Program-made: the position numbers and the translations under genes
Assembly: GCA_009733575.1 (NCBI GenBank)
Contig: ML769541.1
Coordinates: 88,066 to 152,065, forward strand
Length of the DNA stretch: 64,000 nucleotides
Direction of reading: 5' to 3'
Source of the DNA: Gymnopus androsaceus JB14
Lineage: Eukaryota; Basidiomycota; Agaricomycetes; Agaricales; Omphalotaceae
Shown: positions 23,311 through 35,305 of the stretch, one piece after another
How the letters are laid out: every line of letters starts with the position of its first letter
Numbering within the stretch: the stretch's first letter is position 1
The notes under the pieces: generated by a model
Seen by the model: only the letters and a program-made list of their open reading frames with translations
Told to the model about the DNA's origin: nothing
Database searches by the model: none

Positions 23311-23730
23311 TACACGACAATCGAGCTCCCTTGTTAAAGTTTCTGGATTTGGATTGTAATAATCTCGACTTTCATTTGTATCATTTGCTCGTTTGCTTTA
23401 TGTACTATTGTACGTTATACCCGGTAGTATACCCCGCATCTCCCAACTTAAACTGTATTAAAACAAAGTAGTATCTTATTACAATATTATCTGTGTAACT
23501 TGCTTTCGATTCTATTTGCTTGAAAGTGAGCGCTTAGGTGGCGTGAGCAATGATGCACGTGCAGCGCGTCGCGAATTTCTCGCTAGGTTCATTCAAATTG
23601 TCAACTTCGACGTCCTCAACAGCTTTGGATTGATCTCCTTGCTCATCCTTGCCACTAGCTCCATATTTTGCAGCCATAAACACCTTGGCGCTCTTTCTCT
23701 ATACATCTTCCAGGACCACTAAGGAGGACA
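23311..23730. other. Gap upstream of AOS1
   Basis: A 420-bp spacer with the 3' flank of the transcription factor and the promoter of AOS1. It is AT-rich around 23390-23510. A 68-codon plus-strand ORF at 23516-23722 has no recognisable content. Confidence 0.5.
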
Positions 23731-25093
23731 ATGTCATCTGCCGAATTCACGGAAGAGGAGCAAGGGCGTTATGACCGTCAGATTCGATTATGGGGTATAG
23801 AAGCACAGCAGAGGTGAGTATTCATACCTCATCGCGGTACTAGTTTTATTAGGATTGCCCGCTTTCAGAATATTGCTCAGGTTTACTGACTGATTGAAAC
23901 GATTAGGATGCGTAATGCCACTATACTCGTGGTTAGACTCAGGGGCACTGCTACTGAGACTATTAAGAACATTGTTCTAGCAGGTATTGGGAAACTGATT
24001 ATTATAGATGGAGAAGATGTAGCAGAAGAAGATCTTGGTGCGGGATTTTTTTTCCGAGATGAAGATGCGGGGAAAAAGGCAAGCTTTCATTTATTTACTC
24101 GTGCACCGGGAATTCAATGGAGAATTTTCGCATCATTCTTTTTCAGAGAGTCGATGCAGCCAAGGCACGAATCGAAAGCCTGAACCCACTTGTGACCGTT
24201 GAAACCATCCCTACCTTCGATGTTTTGGACAGTCAGGAGTTTGAATCCACTGTAAAGAATGTTGATCTTGTCTGCATTACGGATTGGGACCGAGACGATC
24301 TTGTGAGTGCTAGGTACATAAATACAGTGGTCTGCTAACTTGTTAACCTGTCTTGTAGGTTCGAATGAATGACATATGCCGTCGGTCAGGCAAGCCATTT
24401 TATGCAGGAGGAACCTACGGTCTCTTAGGATACATTTTCTGTGATCTACTGGACCATGATTATATTTCTCCGTATGTTCTGCCGTTCTTTAGTATGTATT
24501 CTGCGCTCATCGACAGTAGAGATCGATCTGCAGCTAAGGATGCTCAAAAAAACATCAAAGTGAGAGCCTCGTATTCGTCTTTACAAGACGCGTTACGGCA
24601 CCGATGGACTACCCTTTCCAAACGTCAAACAAAAGAGCTCAATCCAGCATCGGTTTTCACCATACTGTGTAAGGTAATCGTTCCTAGAAAGCTTTGCATG
24701 AAATAATGTTCTTCCTCTTAGCCATTTGGCAGTACCAGTCCTCTCAAAAGCGTCTTCCTAGTGGAGTTCAAGATACTGAAGAACTTCAAACCATTGCAGA
24801 TGTCTTGGTTTCCGGAGCCGATGTGAACAAGCAAGTCCTAACCACAATACCTCCCAGTTTAATTGAGTGCGTAAGAATTACCTATGTTGTGAACAAATTT
24901 ATGACTTCTTTCCCCAAGATCCGTAGCGGTGACAGCTGCACATGAATTTTCACCAGTGTGCGCCATAGTTGGGGGTATGTTAGCTCAGGACATCCTCAAG
25001 ACACTTGCGGCGCGTGAACCACCTATCGCTAATTTCTTCACCTTCGATGGAAACACGGGCGGTGCGACCGTATGTAGGATGTCGATGTCATGA
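23731..25093 (+). CDS. AOS1: SUMO-activating enzyme E1 subunit AOS1 (SAE1)
   Basis: With UBA2 this protein forms the heterodimer that adenylates SUMO. AOS1 corresponds to the N-terminal half of the ubiquitin E1 and lacks the catalytic Cys domain. The start MSSAEFTEEEQGRYDRQIRL, followed by WGIEAQQRM across the first intron (23814-23906), is diagnostic. It is followed by a ThiF/Rossmann-like core (KNIVLAGIGKLIIIDGE, then EEDLGAGFFFR). Next come DAAKARIESLNPLV, the segment GKPFYAGGTYGLLGYIF and a C-terminal AAHEFSPVCAIVGGMLAQD followed by NFFTFDGNTG. At least six short introns are present. The frame ends CRMSMS at 25093. Length, roughly 330 residues, fits the family. Confidence 0.92.
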
Positions 25094-25289
25094 GATGGGA
25101 CTTTGTCTTCTTGTTGTATTTGTTTCTATTAATCTACTTGGCTGCAGCAGCAGTTCCCTTATTTCCGCGCTTGGATGTCACAGCTAATGTACGGCTACGT
25201 ACATACGCCGGTACCATTTGCATTTGCAGCTCAAGCGAGGGCGTGAGTTACCGTTCACAGCCAATCAGATAGTATCATCAATAGTTCGT

Positions 25290-25685
25290 TTAGTTTTGTC
25301 CCGATAAAAAGCATGTTAACCTTTGGAATACTTCATCCGAGTCGACAAATGCAACGTTCTGGACAGTTGGGGTTCCCACAAATCGGTAGCTGTACGCATA
25401 TGCGCATGAACCTTCGAGCTTTACCGGAGCAGCATTGAATTGAAGAACCACAAGACTCACAGATTTGTCGAGAAGAGGTTGCGGTCCGGAAATATTAAAG
25501 GACGCGCTTGCTGCGTTGGTAGGGTGCACCGTGCTAAGTGCAGGCTTGATGATGATTTGGGAGTGTAAAACCAGCTGATGATACGAACAAGGAAGCCATT
25601 GTGCCTTACACTTACTCTGAGAACCTACGGCCGCCGAGTTACACAAGACTGGAAAATCGAGGAGCCAATGTAATTTTCTTGGCAT
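25290..25685 (-). CDS. Unsupported ORF, 131 codons
   Basis: An open frame of 131 codons convergent to AOS1. It has ordinary amino-acid composition but no motif, signal peptide or family I recognise. It might be a lineage-specific small gene or chance. Listed only because it is the longest open frame in this gap. Confidence 0.18.
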   Translation of the reverse strand: MPRKLHWLLDFPVLCNSAAVGSQSKCKAQWLPCSYHQLVLHSQIIIKPALSTVHPTNAASASFNISGPQPLLDKSVSLVVLQFNAAPVKLEGSCAYAYSYRFVGTPTVQNVAFVDSDEVFQRLTCFLSGQN

Positions 25686-25798
25686 GGAGTCGGCGGTTAT
25701 GTATTTTTAAAACGAAATCGAATATGTATCATGATGGTCAGCTTGAAGGAAACATGAGGGCTATAGTCAAATGAACAGCTAAACCGATTTTTTGAACA

Positions 25799-25915
25799 CA
25801 GTACTTAGCTGACCAGCCGAAGTAATGAAAAATTTAAATAAATACTTATTTCGACAAGTTTCGACTCTGCTTAGGAAGGGGTCAGTCCGAGTTGGAATTT
25901 ATCATCGAGAGTTTA
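25799..25915 (+). repeat. Tandem repeat, left unit
   Basis: A unit of about 118 bp running from AGTACTTAGCTGACC to the block TCCGAGTTGGAATTTATCATCG. It is directly followed by a diverged second copy. Confidence 0.75.
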
Positions 25916-25916
25916 G

Positions 25917-26036
25917 TACTTACCAGTCAAACCGAGATATGGTAATGAATCCCTTCAATCAAAGTCAATAGCTTATTTGAATATTGACTCCGCCGAGGAA
26001 GGGCTTTGTCCGAGTTAGAATTTATTAACGAGAGTT
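25917..26036 (+). repeat. Tandem repeat, right unit
   Basis: Starts AGTACTTACCAGTCA and ends with TCCGAGTTAGAATTTATTAACG. It matches the left unit best at both ends; the middle is more diverged. Confidence 0.75.
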
Positions 26037-26795
26037 CTCCCAGATACACCACCTATTCTTTGGGATGCCATATCAGTCTACGGATAAATCTGTCGCGAAT
26101 GGCAGTCTCCGAAAGCCCGAGTGCGTCCGATTTTAATTTCCCTGTTTCTTACTATTACGTGCACGAGCCGTTACTTTATTCTGGCCTGTGGAAGAAGTGC
26201 CAGGTGTATACAGAGCTGGGAGGGAGTGGAGCTCACCGCTAATTTGTTCACGAAAGCTTGGAACTGTGGCCGAGGCTATTGGGAAGTCATTTCACATTGG
26301 ACGGCCTAGAAGAAGAGGAGGAATGATTCTGATATTGAAGGACTATGATTTTTTACTACTTCTTGTATTGCTGGTTTCATCGAGTCCGGTATCGGGTTAC
26401 TGTATGATCCCGGCGGTTTCAATTGGGACCTCTCTCGGATGCGACGTCCCGAGGTTCCGCCGTGTAATCTATCTATCTGACAACTAAGTAGGTCCCCTCT
26501 ACGACGAAAGTGAGAAATAACGAGGTTTTCACCAACCGGTCACAAGCATCTATCACGGGGGCGCGCTTGAGCGCAACTTGCGCCAACAACGTTCTGACCA
26601 TACTTGCTTCCAAGCTTTCTTCGAGTCCCACTCCTAGATACCTCGAGTTGTCGCAAAACATCCATGGCCGTTCCAAATATACGTTCAATGTGGAACTGTT
26701 GATTTCAACCTTCTTCGAAAAAGATTGGAGCTGGAAACAGCTGACCATAGCTCACAGCTATCTCTGTCTACCATCTATCTCTGTCTACGTCCACC

Positions 26796-28602
26796 ATGAC
26801 GGTATCTCCGCACTTTGACTGCATAGTCGTAGGATCCGGTCACGCAGGGAGCTCTGCTGCTTTATCTGCAAAAGAGAATGGCTGTCAAAAAGGTGTTTAT
26901 TGATTACAAAAGTAGCCGCTCAATAATCAACTGACTCCGGTGCTTCAGTGTTGATGGTCGACAAATGCAGCCCACAGTGGCTCGGGGGAAATGGTTAGTC
27001 TTTAGTGTTCAGACTGGTGATATATTGGAGACGACGAATTGTAAAGGTTATTTCACTGCGGGTGCACATCGCACCGTTCATACCGGTGTGGATGATCTAC
27101 TTTCTATCGTTCAAAATGTTACACCGGAACAGGCGAAGCACATTGACATGGATCCATATACCCGCGAAGCTTTCATTGAAGATGTAATGCGGCTCGGCGG
27201 AAGACGTTCCGATCCCAAACTGGTTGCTTCTCTGGTAGACAACTCTCGCAACGCTGTGGATTGGCTTGCGAAAGAAGTCCAGGTGCCGTTCATACTCTCT
27301 TTCCATCGGCAAGCATACGAAGTCAACGGGAGACAGAAATTCTGGGGAGGATTGGTTACCAGTGTGGAAGACGGCGGCAAGGGCCTTATCGCTGCCCACC
27401 AGAAAGCTCTTGCAAAGGCCGGAGTCGAGATCTGGTTTGACTGTCCTGTGTTGGATCTGATCATGCAAGATAACGCTGTCGCCGGAGTGGTGATTCGAAA
27501 GGACGGTCACGAAATGAGACTCAAATCTCCCGCGGTTATTCTTGCAGCAGGGGGCTTTGAAGCGAGTCCCGAGCTAAGGGTTAAACACTTGGGGCCAGGA
27601 TGGGAAAAGGCCAAGGTACAATTCAATGTATTCAGTCATCTACCCAATGTTGATATACTTTCATAGGTGAGGGGCACTCCTTATAACACGGGTGAGCCTG
27701 TCTGTCGGTCCGTATAACAATTGCTGAACGAAACTCAGGGGATTGTTTTTCAATTGCTCAGGCTGCTGGAGCTAAATTAGTCGGTGATTGGGCCTCGTGC
27801 CATAGCACCGCCTGGGACTTTCATGCGCCTGATAATGCAGGAGAAAGAGATCTCACCAACCAGTATACAAAGTCCGGCTACCCGTTGGGGATTATGCTCA
27901 ACGCCAATGGGGAACGATTTGTAGATGAGGGCGAGGATTACCGAAACTATACTTACGCCAAGTTTGGTAAAGCTATCCTTCTTCAACCCGGAGGCTTTGC
28001 TTTTCAAGTTTGGGATTCCAAGATGCTTGGCGCTCTACGGAAGGAAGAGTACGGAGATGATGTTGTTGTGAAAGTATTTTCAGACACGATTGAAGGTTTA
28101 GCACACAAGCTTGGTACAATTGGCCTGCAGGACGAAGTGGGAATGGTTGAGACTGTTCGTGCGTTCAATGAGGCGGTCAAGCAGCATAGACTCGAACATC
28201 CTGACTGCAAATGGGACCCTGCAGTGAAGGATGGACTATCTACACAGTCCTCGCATACATCACTTTCTCCGGCAAAATCTAACTGGGCTCTTACCATTGA
28301 CGAGCCTCCGTTCATGTCTGTCCAAGTAGCATGTGGGATAACGGCACGTATCTTTGAGTTCTCGTTTTACAGGCCTCTAACACTTTACAATTAGTTTACT
28401 TTTGGCGGTTTGGCTATTGATCCCGACTCGGCGGGAGTACTGTCTGAAGCTACAGGTACACCTATACCGGGTTTGTTCTGTACTGGAGAGATGGTTGGTG
28501 GATTGTTTTATACAAATTATCCCGGTGGAAGTGGATTGACTGCTGGCGCAGGTGTTTGGGAGAAAGGCAGGACTATCTGCATCGAAATGTACCACAATTT
28601 GA
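26796..28602 (+). CDS. FAD-dependent oxidoreductase, tricarballylate dehydrogenase (TcuA)-like
   Basis: A soluble flavoprotein of the FAD_binding_2/fumarate reductase family. Bacterial TcuA oxidises tricarballylate to cis-aconitate; the fungal substrate is not established. The FAD-binding motif VVGSGHAGSSAALSA is at residues 11-25. WLGGNGYFTAGAHRT follows, formed across two introns. Further on are PAVILAAGGFEAS (about 27530), YPLGIMLNANGERFVDEGED (about 27880) and FTFGGLAIDP. The C-terminal FAD site GLFCTGEMVGGLFY is followed by YPGGSGLTAG. The intron 28344-28394 appears to use a GC donor. At 28551 one surplus G shifts the frame: skipping it gives VFGRKAGLSASK, the family ending, and a stop at 28600-28602. 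Without the correction the frame runs to 28625 with an unrelated tail. Start ATG at 26796. Confidence 0.86.
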
Positions 28603-28786
28603 TGCTCCTGTCGAGGCTCCTGTAAGATTTGTACACTACTTGACTTGACAATGACTTGCCAATTTGATAAACGCCAAATGACGTCATTACGATTTTGATC
28701 CGAACACCCTTCTCTTCGCTACCAGGTCAGAGTCTTCGCGCGCATAGACTTGTTACCCACTTTAACCTTGGCCACAACGCGTCTGT
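28603..28786. other. Short spacer between the TcuA-like gene and PLD
   Basis: About 180 bp between two same-strand genes. It holds the promoter of the phospholipase D gene. Coding-like sequence runs upstream of the chosen PLD ATG without an ATG of its own, so an earlier 5' exon is possible. Confidence 0.4.
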
Positions 28787-31700
28787 TATGGTTCCCCCGT
28801 TCTCCATTGCTGACGCAGTCGACAAGCTCAAGGAAAAAGAGAAAGAGGAGGATGCGCAGAATGAATCGGAACAAGCGCCTCAGCCCCAGAAATCTCCTCA
28901 GCCGTCTCATGTAGACCTCCCGCCAAACAACCATGCACACTTCAAATCACCACTTCCTATGACTCCGTCAATGCGAACCGGTCCACCGCGGTCGCTTTCC
29001 TATGTATATTCCCTTCCCAACTCTCCCGCGGGCTCTCGCGCAAATACCAAGGAGCTCAAGATCACCAACCATGCAACAGAGGAAGGTGATGGTTTTCCCT
29101 TTTCCGAGAACGAAAATACTCCTCGGTTTCGTGGTGTTCTTGAAATCGGACATGGCTCATTCTCCAGTGATCGGAAAGGAAAGAAGAGGGAAAGCAGGTT
29201 TTTGGACGAGAGTTGGAACCCGATGAAGTGGTTCCACGAGTCTCCCAAAGAAGAGAATGCCCCGGATTCACCATTTGGCAGGAAAGATGGTGCTCCAGTT
29301 GAACCGGAAGATGATAAAATCGGTCCTAGTTTACGCAGAGTGAATACCGATGAACCGCCAGCTTCACCTGAAACCCAGAAGGTCAGCCGCGCGAAATGGG
29401 GTCGCTTGCGCTCCCTCATCCCTCAAATCACCAACCAAAACGCCACTCCTCGAGGCCCTTCCGTCATCACTTCGAACGCAGTTAATATCACCGATGAACT
29501 CATAACCGGAGGCCTTTCTACTATGATGTTAAAGCTTTGGTTTGAGCGCGACGAGAAAGGACACCGCAGGATTCCCATTCTTCTTCATCGATTGCGTATT
29601 CGTGTTAGCGATAGCTTGCACCCGATGCAAGGCCACAAAGCAGTCTTTCGGATCGAGTGCGAATATGCCAATGGCGCGGCTCGCTGGGTAATATATCGCC
29701 AACTTCGCGATTTCTTTTCTTTACACACCCACTATGCCGTCTCCAATGCGTATAACCGCAATGTGGATGAACTCCCAGAATTCCCTCGCACAAGTACGTT
29801 TATTTTTCCATTATTAGAGGGCCATACAAATTGATTGATTACAGGTATACCTTACTTCAAGTTTCTGATCAAGGAGAGTCGAGAAAAGGGCACTCAAGTG
29901 GGGCATGCTGACTTTGCACGACTCCAGCGAGAAGCTTTGGAAAACTACCTTCTCGACCTTATCCGGGCAGTGGTACGTTATTAATTCATCTCCCTCCCGT
30001 TCGTGCTCCTAATCCTCATCGATAAAGATGTTTCACCCTGCTTCTAATCGTTTGTGTGGCTTCCTCGAGATAAGCGCCGTTTCAATCGCCCATGCGCAAA
30101 CAGGTGGCACTCAGTACAAGGCTGGTTATCTTCGAATAGAGGCAGTGAACAGCAAGGGTGGTTCCTTCGGGCGGAAAGGCATCAGTTGGCAGGATAAAAA
30201 GGAATCTAGGTGGTGTGCGATCCGAGAGAGCTATCTAGTTGCGGTGACGGAGCCTGGTCAGGTATGTGGTTCCTTAGAGCCCATATTCTCGGTTTAACTA
30301 TCCATATCTAGCTGGACGTGTGGGATGTATTTCTTTTAGATTCGGACTTTACAATTGAGCGTCCCAAACGTTACTACCGTCAAGGTCTCAGTTTACTGCA
30401 TCCAGATTCCCAGAATGAAGAGAAACCTCGGGATCCCAATGATAGACGCGTCTCAATGAATACTGAGCACATGTCTCTTATGGGCTCTATCAGAGGTCGC
30501 GTTTCCCGAGTCCTCCATGTTGGTAACCATGCGCTCGCCAGATCAACCTCGAATCTCGGGCAGCGGGATCAGCACGACGATGGCAGCTCTATTTCTTCCA
30601 ATTCATCAGTATCATCCCGTCCGCCTACACCCATGCTTGATCCCTCTACCAATATTAACCCGCTCGATGCAGCGGATAATGCAACCGAGATGGGAGAAGA
30701 GCATCCTTGGTCAAACAACAAGAAGAAAAAGAAGACAAATGTCAATGAAGTTTCCAAGCATACCTTCTTCATTACAAATTCTCAAATGCGACTAAAGTTG
30801 TTTGCGAGGAACCAGGTGTGCACAACCCATTTTCGCGAGTTTTGCTCTTACTCATTTCATAATCTAGCGACAAATGCTGCAATGGATTACTGCCTTTGAA
30901 AAGGCTGCAGCGAGCTCTCATTACACTGGAAGCAACCGCTTTGACAGTTTTGCTCCAATCCGATTGAATGTAGCTGCACAGTGGTTAGTTGACGGGGTAT
31001 GTAGTCATCCCTTGGACAACTGGGGTTGTATTTATCGTTTTTTCATAGAGAGACTATTTCTGGAATCTCTCTCGAGCGATTCTAATGGCCCGCGAAACGA
31101 TATATATTCATGATTGGTGGCTCTCTCCAGGTATGCACTTCATTTTTTATGCCCTTCGCGTCCTATTAATCTTCAAACAACCGCAGAGCTGCAATTGCGA
31201 CGTCCAGAGAAGGACAGGTATCGTCTCGATAAGCTGTTGGAACGGAAAGCCAAGGAAGGTGTCAAGATCTTCATCATTGTCTAGTATGTGACTCTTCCTC
31301 CCCTGCTTGCTCGCTCTGATATCACATCATGCAGTCAAGAGGTTTCGAGTCGAACGACTCCCACAGATAGCAAGTGCGTAGCCTTTTGTCAACTACATAC
31401 GTGTGTTGAAACTTAGACTTATGATTCACAGCTATACCAAGCAAAAAATGACAGCGCTTCATCCTAACATAATGCTCCAACGTTCCCCGTCTCATTTCAG
31501 ACAGGAACATTCTACTGGGCTCATGTAAGTTTTTTTTCACTTCAGTTGTTATTTTGCTCTGAGAGACCGGGGATCTAGCACGAAAAGCTTTGCGTTATAG
31601 ATCAAGCTATCGCTTTTATGGGTGGACTTGACCTTTGCTTTGGGCGGTGGGTCTTGTTGATGCTGTCAAATCTTTTAGTCTGACTATGGCTGGTGTAGCT

Positions 31701-34700
31701 GGGACTCCCCTCAACATGTTCTGATAGATGATCCCGATGATGATCAGCCTCAGATCTGGCCTGGTTAGTTTTACTTTACTCTTTAAATGTTGGTGCTCAC
31801 TTGGATTACAGGCAAGGATTATAGTAATCCTCGAGTGTCCGACTTTTTCACTTTGCACAAGCCAGAAGAAGACATGTATGACCGATCAAGAATTCCTCGT
31901 ATGCCTTGGTAAAATGATACCTGATCATCTCTGTTGCTGACTCTCACCATACTACACAAGGCACGACGTCGGCTTACAAGTTGTAGGGCAACCTGCTCGC
32001 GATTTAGCTCGCCACTTTGTCCAGAGGTGAGACAAGAACTACCGTGAAGGCTGAAATTTGACGAATGTTTCAAGATGGAATTACCTTCTTCGAATCAAGG
32101 TTAGTCCAAGGTGATCAAGTGGAGCAAGTTTCTGATCGGTCTACTAGAATCATACTCGAATAATGCCTTTCCTACTTCCACCGCCAGAGTTTAAACCAGG
32201 AGAATTGACTCAGATGGGTCTCACTGGTACATGTGAGATGCAAATTTGTCGTTCAGCTGGTCCATGGTCGATGGGTACTCCGAGTCGAATTGAGCACTCA
32301 ATCCAGAACGCCTATCTGAAAGGTTGTTCTTCCTTCATTCTGGGGCTTATTGGCATCTAATTCCATTGTGCAGCCATCCAGATGTCGGAACACTTTGTGT
32401 ACTTTGAAAATCAATTCTTCATCACATCGTAAGATTCCTTTCCTCTGAAGCTTCACTGTTTGGACTCAAAAGAACCTTCTAAAGGACTGTTGTAAACGAT
32501 GTCAAGATTGAGAACAACATTGGCGACGCTCTTGTACACCGTATCCTTCGTGCCCATCGTGATGGCACGCCGTGGAAATGCTGTATCGTAATTCCGGTGT
32601 TACCTGGATTCGAATTTCCTATCGACCACAGCGACGCCAGTGCAGTACGCTCATTTTTTAAATGCTTCCTGTTATGTATTACTCATCCATTACAGGTGCG
32701 TATTATCCTAGAATGTCAAAATCGTACTTTCGCTCGGGGCCCTCACTCCATATTTGCTCGGTTAAGGAAGGAAGGTGTTGATGTAAGTTTCTTCATTTGA
32801 ATCCTCAAGCACGATTAGTTTATTTTACCCGATTATCTAGCCAGATGACTATATCACAGTGAGTTGGACTTTCGCGACAGAAAGAAGCCCAAGAGACTTA
32901 ATTCCGTTCACAGGTGTTTTCTTTGAGAAACTGGGGAAAACTGCGTGGAGATGTTTTGACCACAGAGCAGGTACGAAAGCTTCATTTTCTTGAGACCATT
33001 GCCTTTTTAATCTTTTCACAGGTGTACATCCACGCCAAAGTCTGCATTGTGGATGACCGACTTGCTATCATTGGAAGCGCCAATGTCAATGAACGTTCAC
33101 AACGCGGCGACCGCGACTCAGAGATTGCAGCTGTTATAAGGGATACCGATATGATTGATGGGTTTGTGAAAATGACTTCCTTGTTTCGGCCAAGCTCACT
33201 TATTGGTTTAGCACTATGGCTGGCCAGCCATTCAAAGTTGGGCGATTCGCGCATACTCTCCGCAAGCGTTTAATGCGGGAACATCTTGGAGTAGATGTGG
33301 ATGCCATCTATGAGGAGGATCTCATGGCCAACGAACCTGAAAAGGCAGAGCATGAGCAAGAAGTTTGGGATCCAGAGTCACAGCAGCAGCATGGAAAGGA
33401 AGAAGGTGTTACAAAACTCTCGAAATCCAGTCAACGGACCCCTGCAGGTACCATGATCCGCGACGGCGTTGATGCGTTAAGGCAAGGTGAGTTGTTCGTC
33501 CTCCCTTCAGTTATTTTGCGATTGAAATACTTGTTCTCTAGCTGTTCACGCCACTGCTGAAGCTGGGTCAATCGATAAACATCAAATTCTTCACAAAATT
33601 GGTTTAGCCAAGGATACTGCCGGAAAGGCTACAGATGCGAAATTGAAGGACGAGCGCCAAATGTTCACGCGAGACGGCAAAGAAGTCCCTGGATTTGCAG
33701 GTTCAGTCGTGCCTACGTTGGAAGAAAAGACGGTTATGGAGCATCTCCCCCCAGTATCGGAAGCCGATGATGCGCCAATTGCGGACAAGCTCGAGAAGGG
33801 TGGTCCGTCTGAGCTTGCCCGAGAGCCTTCGAAAGATACTTTACCGAGTAATGGTTCGGCCGCCACCAACAGTACTCCTGAAGATCCTCGAGTAGATGGG
33901 GAACTTTATGGCGCTCCTGCAGGTGCTTCCACTTCACCAAAGACCGACAATCAACCACCACACGCCCGTTCTAATGTGGATGATGCTGATGAGCAGGAGC
34001 GGGCAGCTCCGCAAGCTCGTTCTATGATACGCAAACAGTTAGCGGCCAAGCTTGGGAGTAAGACGTGGGCGCTTCCGACTCCTCGACCAAATGTCGACCC
34101 CCAAGGCTTTGATGATCCAGTATGTGATGCATTTTGGAAGAATGTCTGGGTCGCATCCGCTGTGCACAATGTTAGTACCAAGTCTTTCTTCATAATGTCT
34201 GCTTGAATCCGGCCTGAATTGCACTACAGACCGAAATCTTTCGAAAAGTGTTCCATGCTGTACCTGACGATTTAGTGACAACATGGAAGCAATACAAGGA
34301 GTTTGTCCTTCACCACGAGCGACTTAACAAGCCGGTAAACATCTTATCTTCTACTCGACTCTATCGCGTACTGATTATATTCAGGCCCGAGGCAGTACAA
34401 CACCGGTTGGTCGCGTTCCATCGGAAACGGGTGACGAAGATGTCCCATTAGAAGGAAAGAGCGCCCAGGCTGACGAGCAGGAGGGTAGTTCTTCTCGATT
34501 GAGTAAAGAAGGCGACGAGACAGAAGAGGCGAAAACGGAAGATCTGCACCTTGGCGCATCAGCAGCTGAGAAAGACCCCAAAACTCGAAAGCCAGCCCGA
34601 GGGATCGAAGGATTCGAAAAGTGGGAGAGAGACGAAATGGAAGCATTGTTAGGAGAGTTGAATGGTCATTTGGGTAAGCGCGACTTGAATCTTTAAAACC

Positions 34701-34876
34701 GTTTGGATCTGAAACTGTTTGATAGTGATATACTCTACACGATTCCTGGAGGGTGAGGATGCTGTCAACAATTTCCTCTTCAATGCAGATCGGTATGTTT
34801 CTTGCTGTTCCATATTTCGATACTAAAAACCACCTCCATTTTGCACAGCATGCTTCCTCTTCCAATCTACGATTAA
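28787..34876 (+). CDS. SPO14: Phospholipase D with PX and PH domains (PLD1/SPO14 type)
   Basis: Hydrolyses phosphatidylcholine to phosphatidic acid at membranes. About 1600 residues over some twenty exons. A disordered, Pro/Ser-rich N-terminus of about 230 residues leads to a PX domain (about 29530-29870) and a PH domain ([12 protein letters not shown] at 30118 to [12 protein letters not shown] at about 30910). Both catalytic HKD motifs are intact: [17 protein letters not shown] at about 31580-31630, and [20 protein letters not shown] at about 33030-33090. [14 protein letters not shown] follows the second. Other family blocks are [19 protein letters not shown] and [10 protein letters not shown] long acidic, probably disordered region separates the catalytic core from a conserved C-terminal tail ([20 protein letters not shown], then [15 protein letters not shown]). 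The protein ends LPIYD at 34876. The first in-frame ATG (28787) is taken as start. Yeast SPO14 needs PtdIns(4,5)P2; that is known for the family, not seen here. Confidence 0.93.
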
Positions 34877-35305
34877 GCTGATATACTCTATACCCTTCAT
34901 ACTTATCTTTTTGTTCTTGGACAATGGTCAGGACACTTGTCGTTTACAATCTTGAACTTTCTACATAATACTCAAGTAATGTGAAGATGTACGATAAATT
35001 AGTTCCCAAAAATTTTTGGGGGAGAATCAGTTAGAGCAATGCTACCTCCCTTCACACTTCGCGTTCATTTATACAACTTGGACTACACGGAAGCTGAAGA
35101 GAGGCTGAGATGGTACGTCTGCGGCGGGTTCCTACACCGAGTTCACTCGCGATCAAATTGTTTGTGCAGGACAAAGAAAGATTACCCGTCCCGGGCCGGA
35201 GCGACAGGGGCTTGCTCCGAACCTAGTCCCCTGCCCGACTCGCGTACTTATAAGAAGAAGGACGTACGTTACGCGGACACCATTCGGAATATCGGCTCCA
35301 TCACC
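34877..35305. other. Gap upstream of the small acidic gene
   Basis: A 429-bp gap that includes the left duplicated segment. A plus-strand ORF from 35039 runs into the small gene in frame, but the conserved-looking part starts at the ATG at 35306. Confidence 0.45.
34979..35155 (+). repeat. Duplicated intergenic segment, left copy
   Basis: Matches 36110-36400 in order: ATGAAGATGTACGATAAAT-like start, TTTTTGG(T/G)GG, CTTCACACTTC, ATTCATTTA, TTGGA(C/T)TACACG(G/A)AAGCTGAAGAGA and finally GGTTCCTACACCGAG(T)TCACTCGC. The right copy has a 100-bp insertion in its middle. The last block corresponds to the final codons of the bestrophin-like gene in the right copy. Confidence 0.8.

Larger units (their letters stand above)
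25094..26795. other. Gene-poor gap of 1.7 kb
   Basis: Contains a 120-bp tandem duplication (listed separately), a minus-strand ORF of 131 codons (listed with low confidence) and AT-rich unique sequence. The last few hundred bases serve as promoter for the TcuA-like gene; an ORF of 102 codons at 26510-26818 overlaps its start in another frame and is not supported. Confidence 0.5.
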
